35,223 nucleotides of DNA from JBEKTY01 sp049515555 (GTDB taxonomy: Bacteria > Planctomycetota > Planctomycetia > Pirellulales > Thermoguttaceae). The stretch is from the NCBI GenBank assembly GCA_049515555.1, contig JBEKTY010000150.1, positions 1 through 35,223 on the forward strand, read 5' to 3'. Shown here in pieces: positions 23,862 to 32,758 of the stretch; the first letter of the stretch is position 1, and the number at the start of each line of letters is the position of its first letter. The translations under genes and the position numbers were made by a program. Below the pieces are notes generated by a model, which saw only the letters and a list, made by a program, of their open reading frames with translations, ran no database searches and was not told the origin of the DNA.

Positions 23862-26800
23862 TTACGGACTCGTCTTGGCCGTCGCAGCCTTTTTGGCCGG
23901 CTCGGCCTGCTTGGCGGGGCCACTCTTGGCGGGGTCACTCTTGGCCGGCTCGGGCTGCTTGGCCGGCTCAGTCTGCTTGGCGGGGCCACTCTTGGCGGGG
24001 TCACTCTTGGCCGGCTCGGCCTGCTTGGCCGGCTCAGCCTGCTTGGCGGGAACAGTCTTTTTGGCAGGCTCGGCTTTCTTGGCCGGCTCGGCCTGCTTGG
24101 ACGAGGGTTGGTGCCCCAACAGCACGTCCAGTTTATCGACCAGGCCGGCATAGCGCGCGCGGAGCTCGTCATCCTTCCGGCTCGGGTCGTGGAACCGCGG
24201 GTCCAGAAGCATCAGCGGCTTGAGCAGCTTCAGCGCCTGCTCGGCCTTCTCCTTGTCGCCGGAGGACTTCGACCACTTGCAGAGGCAGAAGGCCTCGTTG
24301 TAGGTGACCTCGTAGAACTCCTTGGGCTTGGTCTTCTCCTTGGGCTTGGGCTTCAACCGTTCCAGGGCTCGGCGGAGCCATTCCCATTGGGCGACGGCCT
24401 TGGGATAGTTCTCGGCGTCCTTTTCGGCCCAGTCCTGCAGGATCTGGCCCTTCTCCAACTTCGGCTCCAGGGCGTTGGGGTTCTCCTTTATAAGCCGCTC
24501 GACCTGCTCCAGGGCTTCGGCGTACTTGCCCTTTTGACGCAAGATGGAGGCGATGAGGGTCCGCAGGCGGGGAATGGCTTTCTTGGCCGAGCGGGCGAAG
24601 TCCTCGTCGTTGTCGATCTGGTCGAAGACCTTCTGCGCCAGTTGCTCGGCCTCGTCGTCCATGCGCAGGGCGGCGGCGGTGGTGGCGATCCAGATCATGC
24701 CCTGGGCTTCGAACTTGCTTCGCCCGGCCAGGTTTCGGAGCACGTCGCGGAGCAACTTGTCGTAGGCGTCGCGTTTGTCGCGGGCCGGGCGGACGGCGGC
24801 GGGGTTGACGGCGTTCTGCACCTCGTCGTCGGTCTTCCGCCGCTCGATGTACAGCCGCTTGGCGAAGTTCAGCAGCGCGAGGTTGACCTTCGGATCGTCG
24901 TCGCCCAATTTGAGCAGGGCCTTGCCCACCGTGGCGGCTTTCTCCAGGTCGTTGGCCAGCAGGTAGGCGGTCACGGCGTCGTTGAAGATCCGCAGCGTGC
25001 CCTCGTCGAACGACTGCAGCTCGCCTTTCTGGACCTCGTCCACCAGGGCCTGGAACAAGGGCGCGGCCTTGTCGGGCTCGTTGCCTTCGAGCATCATCTC
25101 GCCCAGCAGGAGTTGGGCGTCGATGAGCATGCGGGGCATCCTGTGTTCCGGCGTGGGGGGCAGCGCAGTCAGGGCCGCCACGGCCTTCTCGACGCCCGCC
25201 ACGGCGCTGCCGCGCAAGGCGTCGCGCTTCTTCTTCGCCTCGGCGTCGGGCTCCTCGGACTTCTGCTTCTCCAGCCGGTAGTGGCGCCAATGGGTGTAGC
25301 CCAGCAGGTACTGGGCCGTACCCCAATGTTCCGATTTCGGATTGATGAGTTTGAAGATGGCTTCCGCCTCGGGGAGCCGGTCGTTGAAGATTTCGAGCCG
25401 CAAGAGGGCCAGTCGGGCGGCGTCGGCTTCCGGTTTCTCGGGCCAGGTGTTGATAATCCCCTTGGCGATGCCGGTGACGTGTTTCAGCGCGAGCTCCTTT
25501 TCATCCTTCTGCGCGTCGCCCGCCGCGCCGGCGTACTCGTTCAGGGCGACCGTCAGGGCCAGGGCCGCGGCCCGCGGGGCGGTCGGCGTGTCCTTATGCT
25601 CCCGCACGACCTGGACCAGGGCCGCCCGCGCCGCGGCCAGCTTGCCGTTGCGGAACTCCTCCAGCCCGATGTTGTACTGGCAGCCGGCGATGGCGTCGCT
25701 GGCGTCGGCGATATCCTTCTGGTGGGCCTGGATCACGGCCGCGATCTTGAACGTGTCGATGGCCTTCTGGTACAGCTCGATGGCGGCGAGCCAATCCTTG
25801 CGGCCGGCGGCCTCGTTGCCCAGGACCACCAGCTCGTCGAAGCTGCCGCTGCCGCCCTTGTCGCCCCGCAGCTTGCGGAGGAGCTTGATCGCCTCCTGCT
25901 GGAATGGGCTGGGAATCTTGGCCATCTCCGTCAGGACGCCCACTCCCAGCCCGGTGACCTTCGCCTTGTCCTTGGCCGCAACCTTGTCCGCCACGGCCAG
26001 ATAATGCTTGGCCAACTCGAAGCTGATCGCCTGGTAGCCCTCGGTTCGCTCGGAGCTCGGCTTGTGCTGGGCCCGCCATTGCTCGGCCTCGCTGATGTAT
26101 TCCCTCTTCGACGCGTCGGTGCACTGCTTGGCGACGATCTTCAGGTAGTATTGCTCGGTCTCGGCGAAGAACTGTTCCATGCCGGTGGCCTGCTGCCGCC
26201 GCCTGGACTCGGGATCGGAATCAGCGACGAGGACCTCTTCGTAGATAGCGCGGGCATCATCCAGGTTGCCTTGTTCCTGGCGGCAGCGGCCGTCGAAATA
26301 ATGGGCCATCAGGCCCCAATATTCGCCGCGATTGGCCTGGTACAGGGCCTCGAAGGTGCGGTGGGCCTTCTCCAGGCTGGCGGCCCGCTCCGCGGCATCC
26401 GGATCGGTCGCCGCCTGGGCCAGGTAGAAGTCGGTCATGGCCACTTTCAGCTCGGTTTCCAGGAGCTTCGCCTCCAAGGCGTCTTTCTTCTTGCGGTCTT
26501 TGGGCGGGGCTTGCTTGACGGCCTGCTGGTAGCTGGTCACGGCCGAGAGATAGCGGGGGCGGATCTCGGCGAGCGTCTGGCGGACCTTCTCCAAGAGGGC
26601 CGCCTTCTCCTTCGCGTCGGCGAGGTCCTTGGCCCGCCCCAGGTCGCGAATCGCCTCCTGTCCGGAGATGTCGGCCCACCAGGCGCCGGCCTGGATGGCC
26701 TCCGGGCGCTTGGGGTTCTCCTTGATGAATTTCTCCAGGTGCCGGTGGGCTTCCTCCAGGCGGCTGTTCTTCTCGGCCTCGTTGTAGGCCGTCCTGGCCG

Positions 26801-27029
26801 CCGCCCGCAAGCACCGGCACATCTCCAGGTCCCAGATGGTCATGATTTCCTTGGGCGCGTCGGGCCGGCTCTTCAGCAGGTTCAGATACTCGACGCCGAC
26901 GTCCGAGTAGCCGTTCTCCTGAAGCGCGTGGAGGAACTCCAGGGGATCGTCCACCGCGCGGGCGGCGTGCGTGCCAAACAGAACCAGGGCCGCCGCCGCG
27001 GCGGCCGGCAGGATGCGACGGTTCTTCAT
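23862..27029 (-). CDS. Large exported tetratricopeptide-repeat protein
   Basis: 1055 aa with a signal peptide (about 1-25, ending HAARA). Most of the chain is helical and repeat-like, with TPR-style pairs such as AAGRKDWLAAIELYQKAIDTF, YAEALEQVERLIKENPNALEPKLEKGQIL (partly quoted) and PEADAARLALLRLEIFNDRLPEAEAIF. The last 75 residues are AEPAKKxEPAKQ-type repeats, a flexible positively charged linker that could bind peptidoglycan or nucleic acid, or merely act as a tether. It is the last gene of the ExbB-ExbD operon, 6 bp after the cyclase-repeat gene. Likely a periplasmic scaffold or partner of that machine; direct evidence is only operon position. Confidence 0.85.
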   Translation of the reverse strand: MKNRRILPAAAAAALVLFGTHAARAVDDPLEFLHALQENGYSDVGVEYLNLLKSRPDAPKEIMTIWDLEMCRCLRAAARTAYNEAEKNSRLEEAHRHLEKFIKENPKRPEAIQAGAWWADISGQEAIRDLGRAKDLADAKEKAALLEKVRQTLAEIRPRYLSAVTSYQQAVKQAPPKDRKKKDALEAKLLETELKVAMTDFYLAQAATDPDAAERAASLEKAHRTFEALYQANRGEYWGLMAHYFDGRCRQEQGNLDDARAIYEEVLVADSDPESRRRQQATGMEQFFAETEQYYLKIVAKQCTDASKREYISEAEQWRAQHKPSSERTEGYQAISFELAKHYLAVADKVAAKDKAKVTGLGVGVLTEMAKIPSPFQQEAIKLLRKLRGDKGGSGSFDELVVLGNEAAGRKDWLAAIELYQKAIDTFKIAAVIQAHQKDIADASDAIAGCQYNIGLEEFRNGKLAAARAALVQVVREHKDTPTAPRAAALALTVALNEYAGAAGDAQKDEKELALKHVTGIAKGIINTWPEKPEADAARLALLRLEIFNDRLPEAEAIFKLINPKSEHWGTAQYLLGYTHWRHYRLEKQKSEEPDAEAKKKRDALRGSAVAGVEKAVAALTALPPTPEHRMPRMLIDAQLLLGEMMLEGNEPDKAAPLFQALVDEVQKGELQSFDEGTLRIFNDAVTAYLLANDLEKAATVGKALLKLGDDDPKVNLALLNFAKRLYIERRKTDDEVQNAVNPAAVRPARDKRDAYDKLLRDVLRNLAGRSKFEAQGMIWIATTAAALRMDDEAEQLAQKVFDQIDNDEDFARSAKKAIPRLRTLIASILRQKGKYAEALEQVERLIKENPNALEPKLEKGQILQDWAEKDAENYPKAVAQWEWLRRALERLKPKPKEKTKPKEFYEVTYNEAFCLCKWSKSSGDKEKAEQALKLLKPLMLLDPRFHDPSRKDDELRARYAGLVDKLDVLLGHQPSSKQAEPAKKAEPAKKTVPAKQAEPAKQAEPAKSDPAKSGPAKQTEPAKQPEPAKSDPAKSGPAKQAEPAKKAATAKTSP

Positions 27030-27035
27030 CTACCG

Positions 27036-28766
27036 CTACTTCTTTTCTTGGGCGGCGTCTTTCTTGGCCGGGGGGGCTGCGGCGTCCGCGGCGGCCGCTT
27101 TGGCCGCGGGCGCATTGTCGACCACGGCTCCGCCGGCCGGTATCTCCGCCTTGAACAGCGGCAAATAGCGATAGTAAATCTCCAGCGTCAGTGCGGCCAG
27201 GCTGGTCATCATCACCCGCCCGCCCCGACTCGCCCATTGATCGCCCGCCGGGTCCCAGCTCCCGTTGGCACAACTGCTGCTGTCGCGGTTCTGCGACTTG
27301 ACCAGCAGTTCCCGCATCCGCCGGTTCCAGGTGTCCCATTCATAATTGTTCATGTTGTGCAGCACCTGGGTGGCGTAGTAGTCGTAGTAGATGTTCGACG
27401 CGTGCCGGAAGTCTTCGCCGGGCATGTTGTCCATCAGGTACTTCACGCCGTCGGTCATCATCGGGGTTTCGCGCTTCGCCCCCAGGTATTGCCGGCAGAG
27501 GAGGCCCACGGCGGTCATGGTGTTCTGCGGGCCGCTCCCCGGCTGGTAGGCATACAAGCTGTTGTTCGCGCCGGACTGCACCGAGTCGAGCCACTTGCTG
27601 GCCCCGTTGAACGACGCGCCGCCGCCGCCGGAGCCGCCCACGTTCAGGCCGGCCATGATGGCGCTCTTCAGGGCCATCACCTGCCAGCCGACAACCGAGG
27701 TATCGCCTTCTTCGCCGGGGGTGTAGCGCCAGCCGCCGGTGGCCTTGTTCTGGGCCATTACGATGTAGTCCACGGCCCGCTGGGCGGCCAGCCGCACGCT
27801 GTCGTCGCCGGTCATGCCGCAGTCTTCGCACAGGGCGATCGTGGCCAGGCCGTGGGAGTACATGGGCTGACCGATCCCGGCGGCCAGGTTGCCGTCGGCC
27901 TTCTGATGGCGGATGAGCCACTGTACGGCGGCGCTGACGTTGGCCCGGTAGGGACCCTTGGTGCGGTGTGTCTGGCCGGCGGCCAGGAAGGGCAGCACGC
28001 CCATGGCTGTGGCCCCCGTGTCGGCATCTACGCTGCCGGGCCCGGTGCAGGTGCGGTCGCTGCACCGCTGCAGATAGTTCTTGAGGCTCCAGCTTCCGTC
28101 GGAGAGTTGATGGCGGGCCAACCAGATCAAAGCGCCGGTGACGGCCCGCTCGGTCCGCTTCGTGCCGCCGGCCTGGGCCAGCATGGCCTTGCGGTGGCCG
28201 CTGCCACGGCCGCCGAAGCCGGTGCCGTCGCCCCCGCTGCCCCAATTCTTGCCGGTGCCCAGGCCCACGCCGATCCCTTGGCCCGTCGCCTTGGCCCCCG
28301 AGCCCACCCCGGAAAACCCGATCATCCCGCTGGTCACGTCCTTCGAGCCGCTGACCATCCCGCCGCCCTTGTGCTCGAACTTGTCGCTGTCGTCGTTGTA
28401 CTCTTCCTCCTGCGCCGCATGGCCGGCCTTCTCCAGGGTCGGATCGACGTCCAGCTCCGGCGGCGGCTTATCGTCCGGATCGCCGATGTCGTATTTCTCG
28501 AACTTCTGCGGCTCGTTGCTGTCCTCCTTCTCGGCCTTGACCTCGTCGAACCGCCGGGTGTCCTCGGCGGAATCCGAGATCGCGCTGGGGATCAACAGCA
28601 GCAACGACAACCCGATCACGTGGAAGGTGAAACTGCCGGCATACCAGACCAGTTCCGTACGGACCCAGTCCATGAACCGTGCGCCGAGCGAGTCGTCGTC
28701 CTGGTACTGTTCTTCTTGTTCTTCCGCGGCGGCGGCCTCCGCGACGGCCTTTACTTCGACTGCCAT
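27036..28766 (-). CDS. TonB-like helix fused to squalene-cyclase-type repeats
   Basis: 576 aa from ATG 28766 (AGGAGGG 8 nt upstream). The N-terminal about 36 residues are cytoplasmic and acidic. One membrane helix is at about 41-62; inside it Ser45, His49 and Leu56 repeat the spacing of TonB Ser16, His20 and Leu27. An acidic Pro-rich linker (about 66-130) and a Gly-rich linker (134-198) follow. Residues about 205-540 form a terpenoid-cyclase/prenyltransferase-like alpha/alpha toroid with repeats ALIWLARHQLSDGSW, AVQWLIRHQKADG, AVDYIVMAQ then GGWRY, and GVKYLMDNMPG. There is no DxDD motif, so a binding rather than cyclase role is likely. Function is inferred: a periplasmic effector driven by the adjacent ExbB/ExbD. 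Confidence 0.8.
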   Translation of the reverse strand: MAVEVKAVAEAAAAEEQEEQYQDDDSLGARFMDWVRTELVWYAGSFTFHVIGLSLLLLIPSAISDSAEDTRRFDEVKAEKEDSNEPQKFEKYDIGDPDDKPPPELDVDPTLEKAGHAAQEEEYNDDSDKFEHKGGGMVSGSKDVTSGMIGFSGVGSGAKATGQGIGVGLGTGKNWGSGGDGTGFGGRGSGHRKAMLAQAGGTKRTERAVTGALIWLARHQLSDGSWSLKNYLQRCSDRTCTGPGSVDADTGATAMGVLPFLAAGQTHRTKGPYRANVSAAVQWLIRHQKADGNLAAGIGQPMYSHGLATIALCEDCGMTGDDSVRLAAQRAVDYIVMAQNKATGGWRYTPGEEGDTSVVGWQVMALKSAIMAGLNVGGSGGGGASFNGASKWLDSVQSGANNSLYAYQPGSGPQNTMTAVGLLCRQYLGAKRETPMMTDGVKYLMDNMPGEDFRHASNIYYDYYATQVLHNMNNYEWDTWNRRMRELLVKSQNRDSSSCANGSWDPAGDQWASRGGRVMMTSLAALTLEIYYRYLPLFKAEIPAGGAVVDNAPAAKAAAADAAAPPAKKDAAQEKK

Positions 28767-28822
28767 ATCGTGTCCCTCCTGAAAAAGAGCAGTATTATCA
28801 TGCGGCGCTCGCCCGTCAACCG

Positions 28823-29950
28823 TCAATTCGGCGGGGGATTGCTGGTTGGCCCACGGCCTCCCAGGTCGCGCAACCCGAGGTCAGTATACTCCTTGTAAGA
28901 TTCGCCATTGCCCGGAAAATTATTCCCGGGCACCGCTCCATCGGGTGGTTTGTCATCATTATCCAACTCGCCCGACTGGGCCTGCTCCAGCCACTGGCCG
29001 ACCATTGGCGGGGCGGACCTTAGGCCCTGCCCGGGCGAGCGGGCCCGCGACCGGCGGCCGCCCAGCAGGGCCAGTGCCGTCGCCACCCCCACCACGAGGA
29101 CACACCCCCCCGCAATTGCAGCCCAAATCCAGCCGGCAATCGGCTCGCTCGGGGCGGGCTCGAGCGACTGCCAGTCCAGCCGGCCGATGATCATGGGCGC
29201 CCGCAGCGGGCTACGCGACTTGGAATCCACCGGGAAGTAGCCCTGCACCTTGAAGAAGTAACCCACCAGCAAGACCTGCTCCCGAACGTCGGTGCCGACC
29301 GGCATCCCCTCGGGCAGGCCCTCGATGATCCCGTAATACAGCCGCGCCTCGGGCGAGAAGCCGTGGATTTCGTATACTTCCTGGCCGCCGGGGCCCTTGA
29401 TGTCGCACTTGATTACTTGCCGCACGTCCAACTCGACCTGGACGATCTTGAACCGGACCTGGCTGGCGTCGGAGATGAAGCGATCGAAGAGCACGTCCTT
29501 GCGGGCCCGCTGCTCGAGGACCGCAAGGGGCTGGTTCTTCACCCATTCGAGGACGTGCTGGTAAGGCACCATTTCCTCCTTTTTAATGTGCAGCGAGCCG
29601 TCTTCGATGGTCTCCCGGGCCTCGCTCATGAAATCCTGCTCTTCCGGGTCCTCGTCAGTGGGGCCGGCAGGGGCCGGTTTCGCGGTCTTTGCCGCGGCGG
29701 GTGGCGTGGGGGGTGGGGCCGCGGTCTCTGATCCGCTTGGCGGTTTCGCGGCCTCCGCCGCCGGCCGGGTCGCCCGCTCGGCCTTGCCGCCTATCGGCGC
29801 GCCGCGGGCCAGCCATTCCCATCGCTCCGGCTTCCGTACCTGGTAGATCAAGAGCAGCACGATCGCCGCCATGATGAACATGGTCATCAGCCGCGGCGGA
29901 GTCACACCTCCATAGGCCCGATCACGATGCTCGATAACCCGGCGGGGCAT
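28823..29950 (-). CDS. Two-TM envelope protein of the ExbB-ExbD operon
   Basis: 375 aa from ATG 29950, which follows the exbD stop by one base. A membrane helix at about 22-37 precedes an Ala/Pro-rich stretch (about 60-98). A globular region of about 165 residues follows (EDGSLHIKKEEMVPYQHVLEWVKNQ onward, partly quoted). A second helix is at about 272-297, and the C-terminus is Gly/Pro/Asn-rich. The globular part lies between the helices and so is probably periplasmic. I recognise no family. Its place between the ExbDs and the cyclase-repeat protein suggests a structural subunit of the same complex. Confidence 0.75.
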   Translation of the reverse strand: MPRRVIEHRDRAYGGVTPPRLMTMFIMAAIVLLLIYQVRKPERWEWLARGAPIGGKAERATRPAAEAAKPPSGSETAAPPPTPPAAAKTAKPAPAGPTDEDPEEQDFMSEARETIEDGSLHIKKEEMVPYQHVLEWVKNQPLAVLEQRARKDVLFDRFISDASQVRFKIVQVELDVRQVIKCDIKGPGGQEVYEIHGFSPEARLYYGIIEGLPEGMPVGTDVREQVLLVGYFFKVQGYFPVDSKSRSPLRAPMIIGRLDWQSLEPAPSEPIAGWIWAAIAGGCVLVVGVATALALLGGRRSRARSPGQGLRSAPPMVGQWLEQAQSGELDNDDKPPDGAVPGNNFPGNGESYKEYTDLGLRDLGGRGPTSNPPPN

Positions 29951-29951
29951 G

Positions 29952-30470
29952 TCACTTATCGCCCGGTGCCCCGACAAGCGCGAAACTGAGTTTCTTGAGC
30001 CGCGTGCCGTCGGAGAACTTCTGGATGGAGCATGTATCGACCACCCGCATCAGCTCGCCCCAGCGGAGCGTACCCGTGCCGTTGATGATCACCTGCTCGA
30101 AGGCGTCGCCCGAGCCCTTGAAATACTGCGTCAGCGTGTCGTTCAACTGGGGGAACTGGATTTGCGCCGGCGGGGCGATGGAGGGCACGCCCACCTGCAG
30201 GAAATCGATCTCGCCGTCCCTGTCGGCTACGGTGATAAGCAGCGTCTTGGCGGGTCTTACGGCGTCCAAGTCCCTGTTCTCTGCCTGCCCCGGCGCTTGC
30301 TTTCCGCCGACCTCGGCCGCCTTCAGCGGAGGCGGCATGCACATCCTGGTCTCCGGCTCGTCGGCCAAGGACTGGAATGTAAGAATAAAGAACGCCAGCA
30401 ATTGGAAGGCCATGTCGAGCATCGAGGCCAGGTTCAACTGCACGTCTTCGTCGGATCGCATCTTACGCAT
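29952..30470 (-). CDS. ExbD/TolR-family protein, third copy
   Basis: 172 aa from ATG 30470 (GGGAGGT 8 nt upstream). One N-terminal helix LASMLDMAFQLLAFFILTF with the essential Asp19, then a periplasmic domain. It is a close copy of the gene at 30508-31023: both begin MRKMRSDE, share LDMAFQLLAFFILTFQ and PPAQI(Q/D)FP(Q/K)LNDTLTQYFKGS (partly quoted), and end GPGDK or APGDK. Works with ExbB to use the proton gradient. Divergence is mostly in residues 33-60, the flexible segment. Confidence 0.9.
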   Translation of the reverse strand: MRKMRSDEDVQLNLASMLDMAFQLLAFFILTFQSLADEPETRMCMPPPLKAAEVGGKQAPGQAENRDLDAVRPAKTLLITVADRDGEIDFLQVGVPSIAPPAQIQFPQLNDTLTQYFKGSGDAFEQVIINGTGTLRWGELMRVVDTCSIQKFSDGTRLKKLSFALVGAPGDK

Positions 30471-30507
30471 TGTCGTACCTCCCGGCCCAAGAAGCCGGCG
30501 GCGCATG

Positions 30508-31023
30508 TCACTTATCGCCCGGCCCCGCGACGAGAGAGAAGCTGAGTTTGCTGAGCGGCTTGCCGTCGGAGAACCGCTGGTTGGCGCAGATCTCGACCAC
30601 CCGCATCAGCTCGCCCCAGCGGAGCGTACCCGTGCCATTTATGATCACCTGCTCGAAGGCATCGCCCGAGCCCTTGAAATACTGCGTCAGCGTATCATTC
30701 AACTTGGGGAAATCGATCTGTGCCGGCGGGGCGATGGAGGGCACGCCGACCTGCAGAAAATCGATCTCGCCGTCCTTGTCGGCCACGGTGATCAGCAGCG
30801 TCTTGGCGGGCTTGACGTCGTTGGGGTCCTTGCTTTCGTCCTGGCCCGCCGCTACTTTTCCGGCCCCGATCACCGCCAGCGGAGGCGGCATCCGCATCAT
30901 GATTTGCGACTCCGCGGCCGGCGGCTGGAAGGTCAGAATGAAGAACGCCAGCAGTTGGAAGGCCATGTCGAGCATCGAGGCGAGATTCAACGTCACCTCT
31001 TCGTCGGATCGCATCTTACGCAT
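30508..31023 (-). CDS. ExbD/TolR-family protein, second copy
   Basis: 171 aa. Starts MRKMRSDEEVTLNLASMLD; Asp19 in the membrane helix is kept. The periplasmic part has PAKTLLITVADKDGEIDF and QVIINGTGTLRWGELMRVV. It is a tandem paralogue of the 29952 gene, with 38 bp between them, and lies 18 bp after the first exbD. Together with that copy it could form hetero-oligomeric ExbD dimers in the ExbB pentamer. Confidence 0.92.
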   Translation of the reverse strand: MRKMRSDEEVTLNLASMLDMAFQLLAFFILTFQPPAAESQIMMRMPPPLAVIGAGKVAAGQDESKDPNDVKPAKTLLITVADKDGEIDFLQVGVPSIAPPAQIDFPKLNDTLTQYFKGSGDAFEQVIINGTGTLRWGELMRVVEICANQRFSDGKPLSKLSFSLVAGPGDK

Positions 31024-31041
31024 GATCGTGCCTCGAGCGCG

Positions 31042-31569
31042 TTACGGGTTGCCGCTTTCCTTCGGCCCTTTACTCTTGAAGGCGAACTGCCGGTAGCCCT
31101 TGTTCTGGCAGGCCGCGACCACACTGTTCACCATCCGGAAGGGGATTTCGGCGTCGGCGCGGATGATGATAATGTCCTTCAACTCCTTGCCGTTCATTTT
31201 AATGTCGTCCTCGGTGATGCCCTGCGCCAGCATGCTGGACTGCGCCTCGGCGGCCACGAAGGCGGTCAGGTCGTCCTCGGAAATCAACTGTCCCATGACC
31301 CAAATCTGCGGCTGGTGGGTGCTCTTGGGGGCCTCGGCCTGGCCGGGCTTGGCGTCCTCGAACTTGCAGTTGAACACGATGACCTTGGTGTCCACGTCGA
31401 ACTTGACCGGCCGCGCCGATCCGACCACGGGCAGCTCGACGCCGCGGGCCGTCTCCGCCTGCTTGCAATTGAAGATCAAAACGAAGAAGGTGATCAACTG
31501 GAACACCATGTCCAGAATGGGCGTCAGATTCGGGTCGGTCTTGACTTGGCGGCGAGCGGATCCCGACAT
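31042..31569 (-). CDS. ExbD/TolR-family protein, first copy
   Basis: 175 aa, more divergent than the other two. Membrane helix NLTPILDMVFQLITFFVLIF with conserved Asp20. The periplasmic domain contains KELKDIIIIRADAEIPFRMV and ends ACQNKGYRQFAFKS. The TDPNLTPILDMVFQL segment is the classical ExbD/TolR start. Follows exbB by 12 bp. Confidence 0.94.
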   Translation of the reverse strand: MSGSARRQVKTDPNLTPILDMVFQLITFFVLIFNCKQAETARGVELPVVGSARPVKFDVDTKVIVFNCKFEDAKPGQAEAPKSTHQPQIWVMGQLISEDDLTAFVAAEAQSSMLAQGITEDDIKMNGKELKDIIIIRADAEIPFRMVNSVVAACQNKGYRQFAFKSKGPKESGNP

Positions 31570-31581
31570 GCGCGGTTCCTC

Positions 31582-32376
31582 CTACGGCTTGGCCGCGCGG
31601 ACCGGCGCCGCGGCGGCGCCCGGCTTGGCGCGCGCCGCCTGGGCGAAGTGACGCAGGAATTCGTCGGCCCGAGTCATGGCCGTCACCGAAATCGACATCA
31701 CCCGGTTGCGGAAGAAGGAAAAGAACCAGATCGACGGCACCGACAAGCCCACCCCTTCCAGCGTCAGCAGCAGGGCCTCGGAAATGGCGGAAGCCACCTT
31801 TTGCGGGTCGATGCCCTTGCCGGCCGTCCGGGCGATCTCGCCGAACGCGCCGATCATCCCCTTCAGCGTGCCCAGCAGGCCGATCATCGGCCCCAGCGTG
31901 CCCAGCACGGCCATCATGCTGATCTTCTTCTCCATGTCGGTGGTCAACATGTCGCCCACCCGCTCCATGGCCTCACGGGCCTCGCTCAGGCCGTTGGGCA
32001 GCTCGGTGATTCCGGTGACCAGCACGCGGCTGAAGAAGGAGTCGTCCTCCTTGACAACGTTGAAGATGCCCTTGAAGTCCCGCTGCTCGAGCATTGCCTC
32101 GCACTGGGCGATCACCTCCGGCGGCATGGCCGTCTGCATCCGCAACTCGATGAACATGCGGCTGACGGTGGCTACAAAATAGATCGACAGGCCCAGGATC
32201 AGCACCCCGATGAGGCCCGAACAGCGGAGAAACCAGATCAGGGTGCTTTCTGTCTTAGGGCCCTGGCTGGCCGCCTCTTGGGCCCATGCCGACTGGGCCA
32301 GAAAGAGGGCGATCGCGACGGCCGCCACAAGGGTCCAAAAGATCCAAACTCGCCCCACGCGCCGCTCTGTCAGCAT
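31582..32376 (-). CDS. MotA/TolQ/ExbB proton-channel family protein
   Basis: 264 aa from ATG 32376 (AAGGGAG 6 nt upstream). Residues about 10-32 form a signal-like helix; further helices are at about 47-70, 155-178 and 203-225. The MotA_ExbB signature MMAVLGTLGPMIGLLGTLKGM (partly quoted) and ISEALLLTLEGVGLSVPS are intact. First gene of the seven-gene operon. Forms the pentameric inner-membrane channel for ExbD partners. The 32377-32578 gap upstream should contain the operon promoter, but no box is convincing by eye. Confidence 0.95.
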   Translation of the reverse strand: MLTERRVGRVWIFWTLVAAVAIALFLAQSAWAQEAASQGPKTESTLIWFLRCSGLIGVLILGLSIYFVATVSRMFIELRMQTAMPPEVIAQCEAMLEQRDFKGIFNVVKEDDSFFSRVLVTGITELPNGLSEAREAMERVGDMLTTDMEKKISMMAVLGTLGPMIGLLGTLKGMIGAFGEIARTAGKGIDPQKVASAISEALLLTLEGVGLSVPSIWFFSFFRNRVMSISVTAMTRADEFLRHFAQAARAKPGAAAAPVRAAKP

Positions 32377-32578
32377 ACGACTCTCCCTTGTGATGGCCGC
32401 CGGCAGGTGCACCCGATGTTGTTCCGTAGCGACTCTTGGACGACGGTACTACCGCGGCAAGAAAGAACTCAAGTCCAGAACATCCATCATCCTACGGCCC
32501 GCCGGGCCTGTCAAGCGGTCGGTCTGCTTAGCGCTTCGCCGCCGGGGCGGGCGATTATTCCCCGGGCCTTCCCTTTTT

Positions 32579-32736
32579 GTAGGGTAGGTCGAGCCAGAGC
32601 GAGCCCCACCGGAACCACGACGGAGGACGGGCGACGGACGGAAGCACTCCAGTCCGTCGTCCGTCTGCCGTCGTCCGTCGAAAATGGTGGGGCTCGCTCC
32701 GCTCGACCCACCCTACAACGCTCGACCCACCCTACA
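32579..32736. repeat. Inverted 'GTAGGGTGGGTCGAGC' repeats
   Basis: Left unit TGTAGGGTAGGTCGAGCC (32579-32610) and its complement GGTGGGGCTCGCTCCGC... (32686-32717), plus an extra half unit at 32719-32736. Between them are GACGGACGGAAG tracts. A further copy is at 35172-35203. No gene here. Confidence 0.85.
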
Positions 32737-32758
32737 GCCAGATCGCCAGGCGGATTAA

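Noticed and set aside
23802..28898. A 1698-codon plus-strand frame antisense to the TPR and cyclase-repeat genes
   Set aside because: High-GC codon bias opens the opposite strand. The minus-strand proteins have signal peptides, ribosome-binding sites and family motifs.
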